DNA of 64,000 nucleotides from Rhodospirillaceae bacterium (GCA_947467145.1 CANIGJ010000002.1:104441-168440), one strand, 5' to 3'. Counted from the stretch's first letter, positions 38,114 to 47,846 are shown. The notes: a model not told the origin generated them from the sequence alone. Numbers and translations: made by a program.

Positions 38114-39346
38114 ATGGCCGGATTGACCCTTCCCGGCGGCATCGGCCGCGCGCTCAGACACCGCGATCTGCGGCTTTACCTGATCGCCAATGTCCAATCC
38201 AACATCTGCACCTGGGCGTCCCGCCTCGCCATGTCCTGGCTGACCTGGCATCTGACCGAATCGACCAGCTGGCTGGGCATCATGGTGTTCGCCGAACTGG
38301 CGCCCATGGTGCTGTTTTCGCCGATCGGCGGCGCCACCGTGGATCGTCATGGCGCGGTACAATGCTCGCGCATCTGCCAGCTCTGCCTGATGTTGATCAT
38401 GATCGGGCCGGTCGCGCTCACCTTCAGCGATCTGATCACGCCCTATTGGCTGCTGGTCTTTTCCATGATGCAGGGCACGGTCGCCGCGGTGAACAATCCG
38501 GCGCATCTGTCCATGCTGGGCGATGTGGTGCCGCCCGAAGATATGCGCCCCGCCGTCACTCTGCAGGCCGGCATCGTGCAGACCTCGCGCTTCCTGGGTC
38601 CCATGGTGGCGGGCTTCATGATCCCGCACGGCGGGCCGGCCTGGGTGTTCGTGCTCAGCATGGTCGGCTTTTTCTTCTATTGGCTGCTGTTGCTGCCGAT
38701 CAAGGGCAGCCAGATCGAACGCGGCGAAAAACGTGGCCTGGGTAGCGAATTCATGGACGGCGTACGCTATGCGCGGTCCAATGCGATCATCGGTTCAGTG
38801 CTCGTCTTTTCGGTCATCCTGGGCATTTTGATTCGGCCCGTCATCGATCTGTTTCCGGCCTTTTCCGATCTCGTTTTTGCGCGCGGCGCCTCGGGCCTCT
38901 CGATCCTGCTGTCCTCGATGGGCATCGGTTCGATCTGCGGCGTGATCACCATGGCGTTCCGCGACCGCTCAAGCGGGCTGGACAAGCTCTACACCATCAG
39001 TTCGGCGACGAGTGCCTTGTTGCTGGGGGCGTTCGCGCTGACGAGCAATTTCTATGTCGCCGTCGGCATCGTCGTGCTGTTCGGGTTTTCCAACAATATT
39101 TCGGGCATCTGCGGCCAGACCCTGATCCAGGCCGAAGTGCTGCCCGCCATGCGGGCGCGTATCCTGTCGATGCTGGGTCTCACCTTCCGCGCCGTGCCCG
39201 CCATCGGCGCGCTGATCATGGGCTTCGCGGCGGAAACCTTCGGCCTGGCGCCGCCCGTCGTGGCGGCCGCCGTGCTGTGCCTGCTGGCCTGGCCGCTCTT
39301 GTCGGCCAAGCTGCGGCGGGCCAATGCCCCGGTTGTCGGACCTTAA
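38114..39346 (+). CDS. MFS transporter (MFS_3/EntS-like)
   Basis: Inner-membrane transporter of 410 aa with about twelve hydrophobic helices. The opening GRALRHRDLRLYLIANVQS and GIMVFAELAPMVLFSPIGG resemble the MFS_3 group that includes EntS-type exporters. I start at the ATG at 38114; the frame extends to 37946 but the added part is unlike a transporter. It is divergent from the binding-protein genes and is followed 4 nt later by the TPR-GT41 gene. The substrate is unknown. Confidence 0.88.
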   Translation: MAGLTLPGGIGRALRHRDLRLYLIANVQSNICTWASRLAMSWLTWHLTESTSWLGIMVFAELAPMVLFSPIGGATVDRHGAVQCSRICQLCLMLIMIGPVALTFSDLITPYWLLVFSMMQGTVAAVNNPAHLSMLGDVVPPEDMRPAVTLQAGIVQTSRFLGPMVAGFMIPHGGPAWVFVLSMVGFFFYWLLLLPIKGSQIERGEKRGLGSEFMDGVRYARSNAIIGSVLVFSVILGILIRPVIDLFPAFSDLVFARGASGLSILLSSMGIGSICGVITMAFRDRSSGLDKLYTISSATSALLLGAFALTSNFYVAVGIVVLFGFSNNISGICGQTLIQAEVLPAMRARILSMLGLTFRAVPAIGALIMGFAAETFGLAPPVVAAAVLCLLAWPLLSAKLRRANAPVVGP

Positions 39347-39350
39347 GTCG

Positions 39351-41489
39351 ATGACGGCGGCCGCGACGGCGAAGGATGAGGCGCTTGCCGCTCTTCGTCG
39401 CGGCGATACCGCCGCCGCACTGGCCGCCGCCACACGCGCGATCGCTGCGGATGCGGATTATGCCGAAGGATGGGCGGCGCGGGGCACGGCGCGTTTGATC
39501 GCGGGCGAAGCGCTCGCGGCCGAATCCGATCTGGCGCATGCGCTCGCCTTGAAGCCGATCCTTGCCGAGGTGCATCTCAATCATGCGATTGCGCTTATCT
39601 CGTTGGGTCGGCTGGACGACGCCGAGCGTTCCATCGTGCGTGCGCGCACACTCGCGCCGGCGCTTCCGGTCGATGCCACGTTCCGCCAAGTGCTAGATCT
39701 GCGGCGCGCGGACTTCGATCGCACGCACAGCCGCGAGGCCGGCTTTCGCCTCGTGCTGGCGCTCGGTGCGGTGGATTTGCTACGCGATGCCGAGACCGTG
39801 GCCGACCAGTGCCTGACGGCGTTTCCGCGCGACGCGGAACTGTGGATGGTGAAGGCCGATCTGGCGTTGCGCCAACGCCGTTTTCCCGATGCGGTGGCAG
39901 CGGCGCGCCAAGCCGCCGCAGTGCAGCCGGACGATCCGGAGCCCGCCGTTAACGTCGCCACCGTCCTGTTCGATAGCGGCGACAGTGCCGCCGCCACCGA
40001 GGTTGCCGCGCGCGCCACGGAAAAATTTCCGCACAGCGAGCTGCCCTGGACCAAATTGGCGGACATCGTGCGTGACGATTCGGCCAAAGGCTGGACCGCG
40101 GTCAAGGCGGCGGCGCTGACGCCGGATGCTTCGGCGGCGGCGCTGTCGCGCGGCTTGTGGTCGGCGGCCGAGCGCGTCGAATGGGATCTCGTCGACGATT
40201 TGCGCGCGCGGCTGGCGCGCCGTCTCGACGAGGATTCGGCCAATCCGCTGCGTTTATGCCTGCATGACATGCCCATGGATGTGCTGCGCCATAACGCCGA
40301 ACGGTTTTCCGCCACGCGCTGGCCGGAGCGCCGCGCGATCGCGCCGCCGCCGACGGCGAAGGCCAAACTGCGGATCGGGTATCTGTCGCCCGATTTCCGT
40401 ACGCACCCGATCGGCTTCATCATGCTCGATCTGCTGCGCCATCATGACCGCAACAAGGTCGAGGTTTACGCCTACGCCGTCGGCCCCGCGTCCGACAGCC
40501 CCGAGCGCCGCGCGATCGTTGCCGCGGTCGACAAGTTCACCATCCTGTCCGAGCTTTCCGATTTCGACGCCGCGCAAAAGGTGCGCGACGACGGGATCGA
40601 CATTCTGATCGATCTAGCGGGGCATACGCGATTCACCCGGCTCGGTATCCTGTCCTTCCGGCCCGCACCGCTTCAGCTGCACTATCTCGGTTTTCCCGGC
40701 ACGGTCGGCGCGCGCTTCAACGACTACATCGTCGGCGATCCCTGGACGATACCGCTCGGCAGCGAGACCAATTTCACCGAAGCCGTCATGCGCCTGCCCC
40801 GCACCTATCTGGTCAATTCCCATCGGCCGGATGTCGTGCCGGGATGGGATCGCGCGCGCTACGGCTTAACCACACGCGACATTGTGCTCTGCGCATTCCA
40901 TCACCCGATGAAGATCACGCGCCGCATGTTCGATGCGTGGGCACGGATCATGGTCGCGGTTCCCGATACGGTGCTCTGGCTTTTGGCCGATCAGGCGGCG
41001 GCGAAGACGAACTTGCTCAACGAGGCTGCGGCCCGCGGCATCGCCGCTCAGCGGATTCATTTCGCTCCGCGTGCCGATCTGCCGCTCCATCTCGCACGCT
41101 ATGCCATTGCCGATCTAATGCTGGATACGACGCCGTATAACGGACATGCCACGAACGCCGATGCTTTGTGGATGGGGTGCCCGGTTCTGACCTTGCCCGG
41201 CGTAACCTTCGCGTCGCGCGTCTGCGCGGGATTGCTCGATGTCATTGGCCTGCGCGATCTCATCGCCACCGACCCCGACGATTATGTGCGCCGCGCCGTC
41301 GCGCTGGCCGGGGACCGGGCCGCCCTCGCCGCTCTCCGCGCAGGTCTGGCGGATGTGCGTCAAAGCATCCTGTTCGACAACGCGACCTTCGCCCGTGAGT
41401 TCGAGGCGGGATTGTTCGCGGCTTGGGAGCGCCGGCTGGCGGGCCTGGCGCCACAGACGTTCGACGTGGCACCCGTCGCGGCGCGCTAG
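39351..41489 (+). CDS. TPR-GT41 (OGT/SPINDLY-like) glycosyltransferase
   Basis: Protein of 712 aa. Residues about 1-260 carry TPR-like helices (ALRRGDTAAALAAATRAIA, AWAARGTARLIAG-type repeats). From about residue 340 the GT41 catalytic part begins (LRIGYLSPDFRTHPIGFIML) and includes DILIDLAGHTRFTRLGILSF, RPAPLQLHYLGFPGTVGA, and a late LMLDTTPYNGHATNADALW nucleotide-sugar region. Such enzymes O-glycosylate proteins in the cytoplasm; in alphaproteobacteria targets can include flagellin or adhesins. The ATG at 39351 lies 4 nt after the MFS stop. The target is unknown. Confidence 0.9.
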   Translation: MTAAATAKDEALAALRRGDTAAALAAATRAIAADADYAEGWAARGTARLIAGEALAAESDLAHALALKPILAEVHLNHAIALISLGRLDDAERSIVRARTLAPALPVDATFRQVLDLRRADFDRTHSREAGFRLVLALGAVDLLRDAETVADQCLTAFPRDAELWMVKADLALRQRRFPDAVAAARQAAAVQPDDPEPAVNVATVLFDSGDSAAATEVAARATEKFPHSELPWTKLADIVRDDSAKGWTAVKAAALTPDASAAALSRGLWSAAERVEWDLVDDLRARLARRLDEDSANPLRLCLHDMPMDVLRHNAERFSATRWPERRAIAPPPTAKAKLRIGYLSPDFRTHPIGFIMLDLLRHHDRNKVEVYAYAVGPASDSPERRAIVAAVDKFTILSELSDFDAAQKVRDDGIDILIDLAGHTRFTRLGILSFRPAPLQLHYLGFPGTVGARFNDYIVGDPWTIPLGSETNFTEAVMRLPRTYLVNSHRPDVVPGWDRARYGLTTRDIVLCAFHHPMKITRRMFDAWARIMVAVPDTVLWLLADQAAAKTNLLNEAAARGIAAQRIHFAPRADLPLHLARYAIADLMLDTTPYNGHATNADALWMGCPVLTLPGVTFASRVCAGLLDVIGLRDLIATDPDDYVRRAVALAGDRAALAALRAGLADVRQSILFDNATFAREFEAGLFAAWERRLAGLAPQTFDVAPVAAR

Positions 41490-41511
41490 AATCTTAGGAT
41501 TTAAGGAAAAA

Positions 41512-41586
41512 TGGAGCGGACGATGGGATTTGAACCCACGACCCCAACCTTGGCAAGGTTGTGCTCTACCCCTGAGCTACGTCCGC
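41512..41586 (-). tRNA. tRNA-Gly (anticodon GCC), CCA encoded
   Basis: The minus strand reads GCGGACGTAGCTCAGGGG as acceptor and D-arm start, CCTTGCCAAGG as anticodon arm with GCC, and GGGTTCAAATCCC as T-arm. The 7-bp acceptor stem GCGGACG/CGTCCGC is perfect, followed by U and an encoded CCA. Length is 75 nt. Confidence 0.97.
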
Positions 41587-41673
41587 ATTGCTGACCCGGT
41601 GGCCCGGCGCGGGGCGGATCATACTCATAAGTCAGCGCTTTTCAAGATACTAACGCATGCCTAGGTTCTGGTC

Positions 41674-42204
41674 ATGTCAGAGCCTATTTCCGACCCTGCG
41701 AATCCCAGCATTCCCGCCACCCCTGACGACCTGTTCCGCCGCCTCGACGAACTCGGCATCGCCAGCGAAACCGTGCACCACTCGGCCGTTTTCACGGTCG
41801 ACGAGGCCAAGGCGCACCGCGGCGAGATCGCCGGCGGGCATTGCAAAAATCTGTTCCTGAAGGACAAGGCGGGCCAATTGTGGCTGGTGGTGATGCTCGA
41901 AAGCAGTCGCCTGGACATGAAAGCGGCCCAAACCAAGCTCGGTGCGGCCCGGCTGTCCTTTGCCAGCCCGGAGCTGATGCGCGCCGTCCTGGGCGTCGAT
42001 CCGGGCTCGGTGACGCCCTTTACGGCGATCAATGCGAGTGCGGCGCCCGTCCAGGTGGTGCTGGAGGGCGCGATGATGCGCGAATCGCGGCTCAGCTACC
42101 ACCCGCTGACCAATACCCAAACCACCACCATCGCGGCGGCCGATCTGCTGGCGTTTCTGCGCGCCCAGGGGCACGAACCGCTTATTGTCGATTTTGACCC
42201 TTAG
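41674..42204 (+). CDS. YbaK/ProXp-type prolyl-tRNA editing deacylase
   Basis: Single-domain editing protein of 176 aa resembling PrdX/ProXp-ala, which hydrolyses misacylated Ala-tRNA(Pro) in trans. The pattern VFTVDEAKAHRGEIAGGHCK (53-72), followed by NLFLKDKAGQLWLVV and LGVDPGSVTPFTAIN, is typical of this branch. It is freestanding, not fused to ProRS. The ATG at 41674 is used; a slightly earlier frame start is not needed. Confidence 0.86.
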   Translation: MSEPISDPANPSIPATPDDLFRRLDELGIASETVHHSAVFTVDEAKAHRGEIAGGHCKNLFLKDKAGQLWLVVMLESSRLDMKAAQTKLGAARLSFASPELMRAVLGVDPGSVTPFTAINASAAPVQVVLEGAMMRESRLSYHPLTNTQTTTIAAADLLAFLRAQGHEPLIVDFDP

Positions 42205-42281
42205 GCCTTGCCACGGCGGGTGCCGCTGCCAATTATTGGGGCAGATCGTACATAATTCATAATTTCGAGTGGAACGGACCG

Positions 42282-43202
42282 ATGGCCTTGTTGAACATGG
42301 ATGGAACCGGCAGCGCACCCGTAGCGGGAGGTGCCACCGATCTCATCCGCGATACCGATACGGCCCATTTCGGGGCCGATGTCGTCGAGGCCTCCAAGCA
42401 GGTTCCGGTCATCGTCGATTTCTGGGCCCCGTGGTGCGGCCCGTGTAAGACGCTTGGCCCCATGCTGGAAAAGCTGATCCGCGAATATGGCGGGCGGGTG
42501 AAGTTGATGAAAATCAACGTCGATGAGAATCAGGAACTCGCCGCCCAGATGCGGGTGCAATCGATCCCGATGGTCGTCGCCTTTAAGGACGGCCGCCCGG
42601 TGGACGGTTTCCAAGGCGCACTTCCCGAAAGCCAGCTGCGCTCGTTTATCGAACGGGTGACCGGCGGCGCCGGATCGCCGGTCGATCAGGCCCTGGCGGA
42701 GGCGCAAGGCGCGCTCGACGGCGGCGATCACGAAACCGCGATGCAGATCTTCGCTGAGGTGCTGCAGCATGACGAGAATAATGGCGCTGCCCACGCCGGC
42801 ATGGCGCGCGCCCTCATGGCGTCGGGTGCGATGGACGATGCGCGCGAATATGTCGACGCACTCGAAGACAATATTCGTGCCTCGAAGGAAGTGGCGGCTG
42901 TCGTCACCGCGCTCGATCTGGCGGCCGAGGCCGGCGATACCGGCGCCGTCGATGAGTTGCGCGCCAAGTTGGCCGGCAATGCCGACGATCACGAGACGCG
43001 CTATGAACTGGCGCTGGCACTTTACGGCGCCAACAAAAGCGACGAGGCGATCGACGAACTGATCGCGATCATCAAGAAAAAGCGCGACTGGAACGAAGAC
43101 GCCGCTCGCAAGCAGCTGCTGAAAATCTTCGAAGCGCTCGGCTTCACCAATCCGATCACCGTCGCCGGGCGGCGCAAGCTGTCGACGGTGCTGTTCTCGT
43201 GA
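42282..43202 (+). CDS. cnoX: CnoX/YbbN-type thioredoxin-TPR co-chaperone
   Basis: Thioredoxin domain of about 110 residues with WAPWCGPCK (C52, C55), then a C-terminal TPR-like region to residue 306. In E. coli CnoX a damaged active site makes it a chlorine-activated holdase; alphaproteobacterial forms such as this retain both cysteines and can also act as reductants. It lies directly upstream of the Lon-N and Trm112 genes, a conserved alphaproteobacterial order. Confidence 0.92.
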   Translation: MALLNMDGTGSAPVAGGATDLIRDTDTAHFGADVVEASKQVPVIVDFWAPWCGPCKTLGPMLEKLIREYGGRVKLMKINVDENQELAAQMRVQSIPMVVAFKDGRPVDGFQGALPESQLRSFIERVTGGAGSPVDQALAEAQGALDGGDHETAMQIFAEVLQHDENNGAAHAGMARALMASGAMDDAREYVDALEDNIRASKEVAAVVTALDLAAEAGDTGAVDELRAKLAGNADDHETRYELALALYGANKSDEAIDELIAIIKKKRDWNEDAARKQLLKIFEALGFTNPITVAGRRKLSTVLFS

Positions 43203-43224
43203 TGCGGCCCAGGATCCAGCACTG

Positions 43225-43884
43225 ATGCGCGATCCTTTTTCCATTCCGTTCCAGGATCTGCCCAAGGAGCTGATCGTCTTTCCCTTGCCGGGCGCGCTGC
43301 TGTTGCCGAACGGCCGCCTGCCGCTCAATATCTTCGAGCCACGCTATCTCAATATGGTCGAGGATGCCTTGGGCCAGCAGCGCCTGATCGGCATGGTGCA
43401 GACGCGCGATCCCCACGACGGGCTGGTGCCCGACGGCAGCGATCTGTTCAATGTCGGCTGCGCGGGCCGCATCGTATCGTTCGCCGAAACCGCGGACGGG
43501 CGTTTCATGCTGACCTTGGAGGGCATGTGCCGCTACCGCATCTTGAGTGAGACGCAGGGCGTGCGCGGCTATCGGCGCATGAAGGTGGATTTTTCCGAGT
43601 TCAAGGGTGATCTCGCCGAGAACGATTGGCGGCTCGAGCGTGAAACCTTCCTGCCGGTGCTGCGCAACTATCTCGAAGCGTGCAACATTGGCGTCGAATG
43701 GAAGGCGATCGAGGCCGCGCCCGATCATTTGCTGATCGCCTCGCTCGGTATGATGTGTCCGTTCGACCTCAAGGAAAAACAGGCCTTGATCGAAGCCGCG
43801 ACGATCGCCGATATGGCGGACCTGATGCGCTCCTTAATGCACATGGCGACCTTGGGCACCGAGCAATCGAGCGCGAAGCACTAA
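43225..43884 (+). CDS. LON peptidase N-terminal-domain protein
   Basis: Stand-alone Lon substrate-binding domain of 219 aa. The region [30 protein letters not shown] is diagnostic in two parts ([11 protein letters not shown] at about 32-42), followed by [12 protein letters not shown]. It has no ATPase or protease domain, so it is not Lon itself; function is unknown, perhaps in protein quality control with CnoX upstream. Gap to CnoX is 22 nt. Confidence 0.92.
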   Translation: MRDPFSIPFQDLPKELIVFPLPGALLLPNGRLPLNIFEPRYLNMVEDALGQQRLIGMVQTRDPHDGLVPDGSDLFNVGCAGRIVSFAETADGRFMLTLEGMCRYRILSETQGVRGYRRMKVDFSEFKGDLAENDWRLERETFLPVLRNYLEACNIGVEWKAIEAAPDHLLIASLGMMCPFDLKEKQALIEAATIADMADLMRSLMHMATLGTEQSSAKH

Positions 43885-43904
43885 ATCTGTTGAAGGAATC
43901 CCCG

Positions 43905-44087
43905 ATGGCCAATCACGAAGTCGATCCCAAGTTGCTGGAAATCCTGGTCTGCCCGATGACCAAGGGGCCGCTGCGCTACGACCGCGCGGCGCAGGAACTC
44001 ATCAGCGATCAGGCCAAGCTCGCCTATCCGATTCGTGACGGCATTCCGATCATGCTGATCGACGAAGCGCGCAAGATCGACGGCTGA
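43905..44087 (+). CDS. Trm112/YcaR-family protein (60 aa)
   Basis: Small protein that starts at the ATG at 43905, with a GAAGGA ribosome site about 10 nt upstream. [18 protein letters not shown] (9-26) and [19 protein letters not shown] (40-58) match the Trm112/YcaR family. Only one cysteine remains (C16), so the classical four-Cys zinc site of eukaryotic Trm112 is absent, as in many bacterial members. The role is unknown; in eukaryotes Trm112 activates methyltransferases. Confidence 0.9.
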   Translation: MANHEVDPKLLEILVCPMTKGPLRYDRAAQELISDQAKLAYPIRDGIPIMLIDEARKIDG

Positions 44088-44132
44088 CGTCCATCCGAGC
44101 GACGCGAGGACGCTTTGCAATGCGTCGCCGAC

Positions 44133-44366
44133 TTACGGAACGCAGGTCCAGTTGATGACGTGCCCGCCGAAGCCGACGTCATCCGAAACAAAGACCGCAT
44201 TGAGATCGAGAGTGCGGCAGTAAGCCTGTGCCTTGCCGGCGACTTCTTCACGCGCCATGAAGTTGGGATTGTAGCTGATGCTTACGGACCGATCGGTCGA
44301 ACTGACGATTTTCGGTTCGGTCGTGCAGCCGGCCAACAGAACGACGATGAGGATCCACGGTCTCAT
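44133..44366 (-). CDS. Small lipoprotein (77 aa)
   Basis: The N-terminus MRPWILIVVLLAGCTTEPK carries a lipobox (LLAGC, Cys14), predicting lipidation and export. The rest is soluble with two further cysteines (YCRTLDLN and NWTCVP) that may form a disulfide. Family not recognised with certainty. It is convergent with the Trm112 gene and 35 nt downstream of the UbiH-family gene. Confidence 0.7.
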   Translation of the reverse strand: MRPWILIVVLLAGCTTEPKIVSSTDRSVSISYNPNFMAREEVAGKAQAYCRTLDLNAVFVSDDVGFGGHVINWTCVP

Positions 44367-44401
44367 TTTGCCCTCCCCATCCGATCGTGCGGATGGCGAT
44401 A

Positions 44402-45637
44402 CTAAAGCGCTTCGCCTCTAAGTAATCGCGGCAAGTCGCTCGTGCCGCCCTGCGTCAGCCCCATGGCGTGGCGCATGAAGAAGCGCTTCGCCGGCCCCGT
44501 CGCATTCACCGCCGCCAATCCGAGATCGCGTAAGACCCGCACCGGCGCGATGTCGTTGGAAAACAGGCGGTTGAGTGCATCGGTCAGCCCGAGCATCACC
44601 AGGGTATCGAGCCGGCGCCAGTCGGCGTAGCGCGCCAAGGTGGCGCTATTGCCGATATCGAGGCCGAGTCGCGCGGCGTCGGCGATCACTTCGGCCAGCG
44701 CGGCGACATCGCGCAGACCCAGGTTGAATCCCTGGCCCGCGATCGGATGCATGCCGTGCGCCGCATCGCCGACCAGGGCGACGCGTGGCGCCACGGCGCG
44801 GTGCGCGAGGTGCATCTCCAACGGATAGGTCCAGATCGGGCCCTCGCGGGTGAGCCCGCCCAGAAAATCGCCGAAGCGGCTTTCCAGTTCGCGCATGAAT
44901 TGGTCATCTGGTAGGGCGACGATCGATGGCGCCAGATCGGCGCGTTCGGTCCAGACCAAGGATGAACGATTGTCGCTGAGCGGCAGAATGGCGAACGGCC
45001 CGGCCGTCAGGAAATGCTCGTGCGCCACATTGTGATGCGGTCTTTCGTGCCGCACCGTGCAGACGATGCCGGTTTGTTTGTAGCGCCATTCATCGACGCC
45101 GATGCCGGCCTTCGCGCGAATGCCCGACAGGCGCCCATCCGCGCCGACGACGAGGGACGCGCTGATTGTGTCGCCGCTGGCCAGATGCAGGCGCGCGCGC
45201 GCCGTTGTCGTCTCGAGATCGACGACCTCGGCCGGCGCGATCAGGCGGACGTTGGACGCCGCCACGGCGGCATAAAGGGCGGTGCGGATATGGCGGTTCT
45301 CGAGCATGTAGCCCAGCGCCGGCGTGCCGACCTCTTCATGATCGTAATGCAGGAACAAGCGCGATGCGCCATCGGCGACGCGGATATCGAGGATTGGCGT
45401 CGCGTGCGCCGCGAGGCGGTCCCACACGCTGGTTTCCTGACCAATGGCCGCCAGCATCTTCTGCGGCGCCAAGGCGATGGCCGAGGCGCGGCCGTCGAAG
45501 GCGGCGTCGGTTTGCATGGTCGGCGTCAGCCGGTCGATCAGCGCCACCTCGGCGCCCATGGACGCCAGCGCGGCCGCGAGGGTCCCGCCCACCAGGCCGC
45601 CGCCCACGATGGCGATATCGACGCTTAACTCACTCAT
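44402..45637 (-). CDS. UbiH/UbiF/COQ6-family FAD-dependent hydroxylase
   Basis: Flavin monooxygenase of 411 aa acting in ubiquinone ring hydroxylation. The FAD-binding IAIVGGGLVGG is at 8-18, a middle VVGADGRLSGIR motif follows, and the family signature LVGDAAHGMHPIAGQGFNLG is near residue 290. I use the ATG at 45637, just before the FAD motif; an upstream ATG at 45706 adds 23 poorly conserved residues. Which ring carbon is hydroxylated cannot be told from the sequence. It is divergent from glnK. Confidence 0.9.
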   Translation of the reverse strand: MSELSVDIAIVGGGLVGGTLAAALASMGAEVALIDRLTPTMQTDAAFDGRASAIALAPQKMLAAIGQETSVWDRLAAHATPILDIRVADGASRLFLHYDHEEVGTPALGYMLENRHIRTALYAAVAASNVRLIAPAEVVDLETTTARARLHLASGDTISASLVVGADGRLSGIRAKAGIGVDEWRYKQTGIVCTVRHERPHHNVAHEHFLTAGPFAILPLSDNRSSLVWTERADLAPSIVALPDDQFMRELESRFGDFLGGLTREGPIWTYPLEMHLAHRAVAPRVALVGDAAHGMHPIAGQGFNLGLRDVAALAEVIADAARLGLDIGNSATLARYADWRRLDTLVMLGLTDALNRLFSNDIAPVRVLRDLGLAAVNATGPAKRFFMRHAMGLTQGGTSDLPRLLRGEAL

Positions 45638-45822
45638 GAGGCTTCCTGCGCCTGCACCAGGGGGCTTGTCCAGGCCGGTTGAGAAGCGCGCCTGCGAATC
45701 AATCATGATTCATGACCATTTAGTAACCAATTTATTAATTTGCCTATATTTTCGCCACAAATTGAGGCACGAGAATCGCGCCAGTTGCAGGACAATCCCT
45801 TGGATTCCCTCGATTCTGCGAG

Positions 45823-45839
45823 TTGGCACGAAACTTGGA
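45823..45839 (+). promoter_or_regulatory. Sigma-54-like promoter for glnK1-amtB1
   Basis: TTGGCACGAAACTTGGA matches the -24/-12 consensus TTGGCACG-N4-TTGC(A/T) except for a G in place of the -12 C. It lies 77 nt upstream of glnK1. NtrC-dependent sigma-54 control of glnK-amtB is well known; no NtrC dyad was identified. Confidence 0.6.
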
Positions 45840-45915
45840 CTAGAAGGGGCGTAGGGGCCGGTTGCCGGGCTACGAGGCGTGGCGCGGCCGGACCACAGAC
45901 CGGAAGGGGGATTAG

Positions 45916-46254
45916 ATGAAACTGATCACTGCAATCATCAAACCCGCCAAGCTCGAAGAGGTGCGTGAAGCGCTTCTGAAGTGCGGCGTTCAAGGTCTGA
46001 CGGCAAGCGAAGTCTCAGGCTTCGGTCGTCAGAAGGGGCACACCGAAATCTATCGTGGCGCGGAATACGCCATCAGCTTCGTGCCCAAGACCAAAGTCGA
46101 AGTCGCGATTGCCGACGCGCAAGTCGGCGCGGTGATCGATGCGATCCGCGGCGCCGCCGGAACCGGCAACATCGGCGATGGAAAGATTTTCGTAACTGAG
46201 CTCGGCCAAGCGGTGCGCATTCGTACCGGCGAAACCGGCGATGACGCCCTATAG
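45916..46254 (+). CDS. glnK: PII nitrogen regulatory protein (GlnK-type, copy 1)
   Basis: PII signal protein of 112 aa, the standard length. It senses 2-oxoglutarate, ATP/ADP and glutamine status, and in its deuridylylated form blocks AmtB. The T-loop contains Y51 in GHTEIYRGAEY, the uridylylation site, and GDGKIFVTELGQAVRIRTGE forms the nucleotide-binding C-loop region. A strong ribosome site (GGAAGGGGG) precedes the ATG. Direct linkage with amtB (13 nt) marks it as GlnK rather than GlnB. Confidence 0.95.
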   Translation: MKLITAIIKPAKLEEVREALLKCGVQGLTASEVSGFGRQKGHTEIYRGAEYAISFVPKTKVEVAIADAQVGAVIDAIRGAAGTGNIGDGKIFVTELGQAVRIRTGETGDDAL

Positions 46255-46267
46255 GAGGACAAGAGCA

Positions 46268-47578
46268 ATGTCTAAATTGAGTAACTTCATGTTCCGTACG
46301 GGGGCGCTCGCAGCCGCCGCCGTCGCGATGGCGGGCCCCGCCTTCGCGGAAGACGCGCCGGCGCCGGTGTTGAATTCCGGCGATACCGCGTGGATGCTGA
46401 CCTCGACCGCTCTGGTCCTCTTGATGACCATTCCGGGCTTGGCGCTGTTCTACGGCGGTATGGTGCGTAAAAAGAACGTGCTGGCCACCTTGATGCACAG
46501 CTTCGCCATCACCTGCCTTGTTACCGTCATCTGGGTTGTCGTCGGCTTCTCGCTCGCCTTCTCCAAGGGTGAGTCGGACTACATCGGCAATTTCGACCAG
46601 TTCATGCTGGCCGGTATCGGTGTCGCCGATCTGTGGGCGCCGCTGAATATCCCGACGTCGGTCTTCATGATCTTCCAGATGACCTTCGCCATCATCACCC
46701 CGGCGCTGATCACCGGTGCTTTCGCCGAACGTATGAAGTTCTCGGCGCTGCTCTGGTTCACCGGTCTGTGGTCGATCCTCGTCTACTCGCCCGTCTGCTT
46801 CTGGGTGTGGGGCGGCGGCTTCCTCGGCGGTGCGGGCGTGCTCGACTTCGCCGGCGGCACGGTCGTTCACATCAACTCCGGTATCGCGGGTCTCGTGGCC
46901 GCGATCATGATCGGCAAGCGCAAAGGCTACGGCGTTGAGAACCTCGCTCCGCACAACGTCACCCTGACGTTGATCGGTGGCTCCCTCCTGTGGGTGGGCT
47001 GGTTCGGCTTCAACGCGGGTTCGGCCGGTGCGGCCAACGGTGCGGCAGGCATGGCCATGGTGGTCACGCAGATCGCGACCGCGGGTGCAGCGCTCGCCTG
47101 GATGTTCGTCGAATGGATGACGCATCGTAAGCCGACCGTGCTCGGTGTCGTGTCCGGCGCGGTTGCCGGCCTCGTCGCGATCACCCCGGCAGCTGGCTTC
47201 GTCACCCCCGCGGGTGCGCTGGCCATCGGTGTCATCGCCGGCGTCGTCTGCTTCTGGGGCGCTGCTTGGTTGAAGCCGAAGTTCAAGTATGACGACGCGC
47301 TCGACGTGTTCGCCGTGCATGGTCTCGGCGGCATCACCGGTGCGATCCTGACCGGCGTCTTTGCGGCCGAAGCGATCGGCGGCAAGGTCGGCGTGCTCGA
47401 AGGCAACATCGAGCAGCTCTGGCTGCAGATCGAAGGTGTCGCGGTCACGCTCATCTGGAGCGGCGTCTGCACGGCGATCTTGCTCTTCATCATCGACAAG
47501 ACCATCGGCCTGCGCGTCGAAAGCGATGCAGAATCCGAAGGCCTGGACATCAACCAGCACGGGGAGATGGTCCACTAA
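46268..47578 (+). CDS. amtB: Ammonium transporter AmtB (copy 1)
   Basis: Ammonium channel of 436 aa with a signal-like leader (GPAFAED) and eleven predicted membrane helices. Typical segments are NSGDTAWMLTSTALVLLMTI, GLALFYGGMVRKKNVL, DFAGGTVVHINSGIAGL and FAVHGLGGITGAIL; the conserved pore histidines fall in the last two. The ATG at 46268 follows an AGGAGGAC ribosome site. GlnK binds its cytoplasmic face. Confidence 0.96.
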   Translation: MSKLSNFMFRTGALAAAAVAMAGPAFAEDAPAPVLNSGDTAWMLTSTALVLLMTIPGLALFYGGMVRKKNVLATLMHSFAITCLVTVIWVVVGFSLAFSKGESDYIGNFDQFMLAGIGVADLWAPLNIPTSVFMIFQMTFAIITPALITGAFAERMKFSALLWFTGLWSILVYSPVCFWVWGGGFLGGAGVLDFAGGTVVHINSGIAGLVAAIMIGKRKGYGVENLAPHNVTLTLIGGSLLWVGWFGFNAGSAGAANGAAGMAMVVTQIATAGAALAWMFVEWMTHRKPTVLGVVSGAVAGLVAITPAAGFVTPAGALAIGVIAGVVCFWGAAWLKPKFKYDDALDVFAVHGLGGITGAILTGVFAAEAIGGKVGVLEGNIEQLWLQIEGVAVTLIWSGVCTAILLFIIDKTIGLRVESDAESEGLDINQHGEMVH

Positions 47579-47670
47579 TCGATCAAGGAATGATGGTCCG
47601 CCGGTACCCACCGGCGGGCCATTTACTGGCGGCAGAACAGGCATGTCCTCCACGTTCGTCCGCCCGTTTG

Positions 47671-47714
47671 GAGCCACCCCGCAATGCCACGCCGCGGGGT
47701 GGCTCTTTTCCTTT
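47671..47714 (+). terminator. Intrinsic terminator after glnK1-amtB1
   Basis: GAGCCACCCCGC (47671-47682) pairs perfectly over 12 bp with GCGGGGTGGCTC (47694-47705), followed by TTTTCCTTT. It separates the two ammonium-transport units. Confidence 0.9.
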
Positions 47715-47830
47715 AGCGATGCTTAAAAACTAGGCATCTGCCAAAAGGCTCGCCAAACAGGCGCGCGGCCCACGGGGCCGTATTTTCGTTAAATCATTGA
47801 AATTGCATATGAAACGCTCCGTTCGAAAAA

Positions 47831-47846
47831 CGGCACGCTTATTGAA
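47831..47846 (+). promoter_or_regulatory. Sigma-54-like promoter for amtB2-glnK2
   Basis: CGGCACGCTTATTGAA resembles TGGCACG-N4-TTGCA with changes at the first position and in the -12 dinucleotide. It lies about 105 nt before the amtB2 start and mirrors the site upstream of glnK1. Confidence 0.45.
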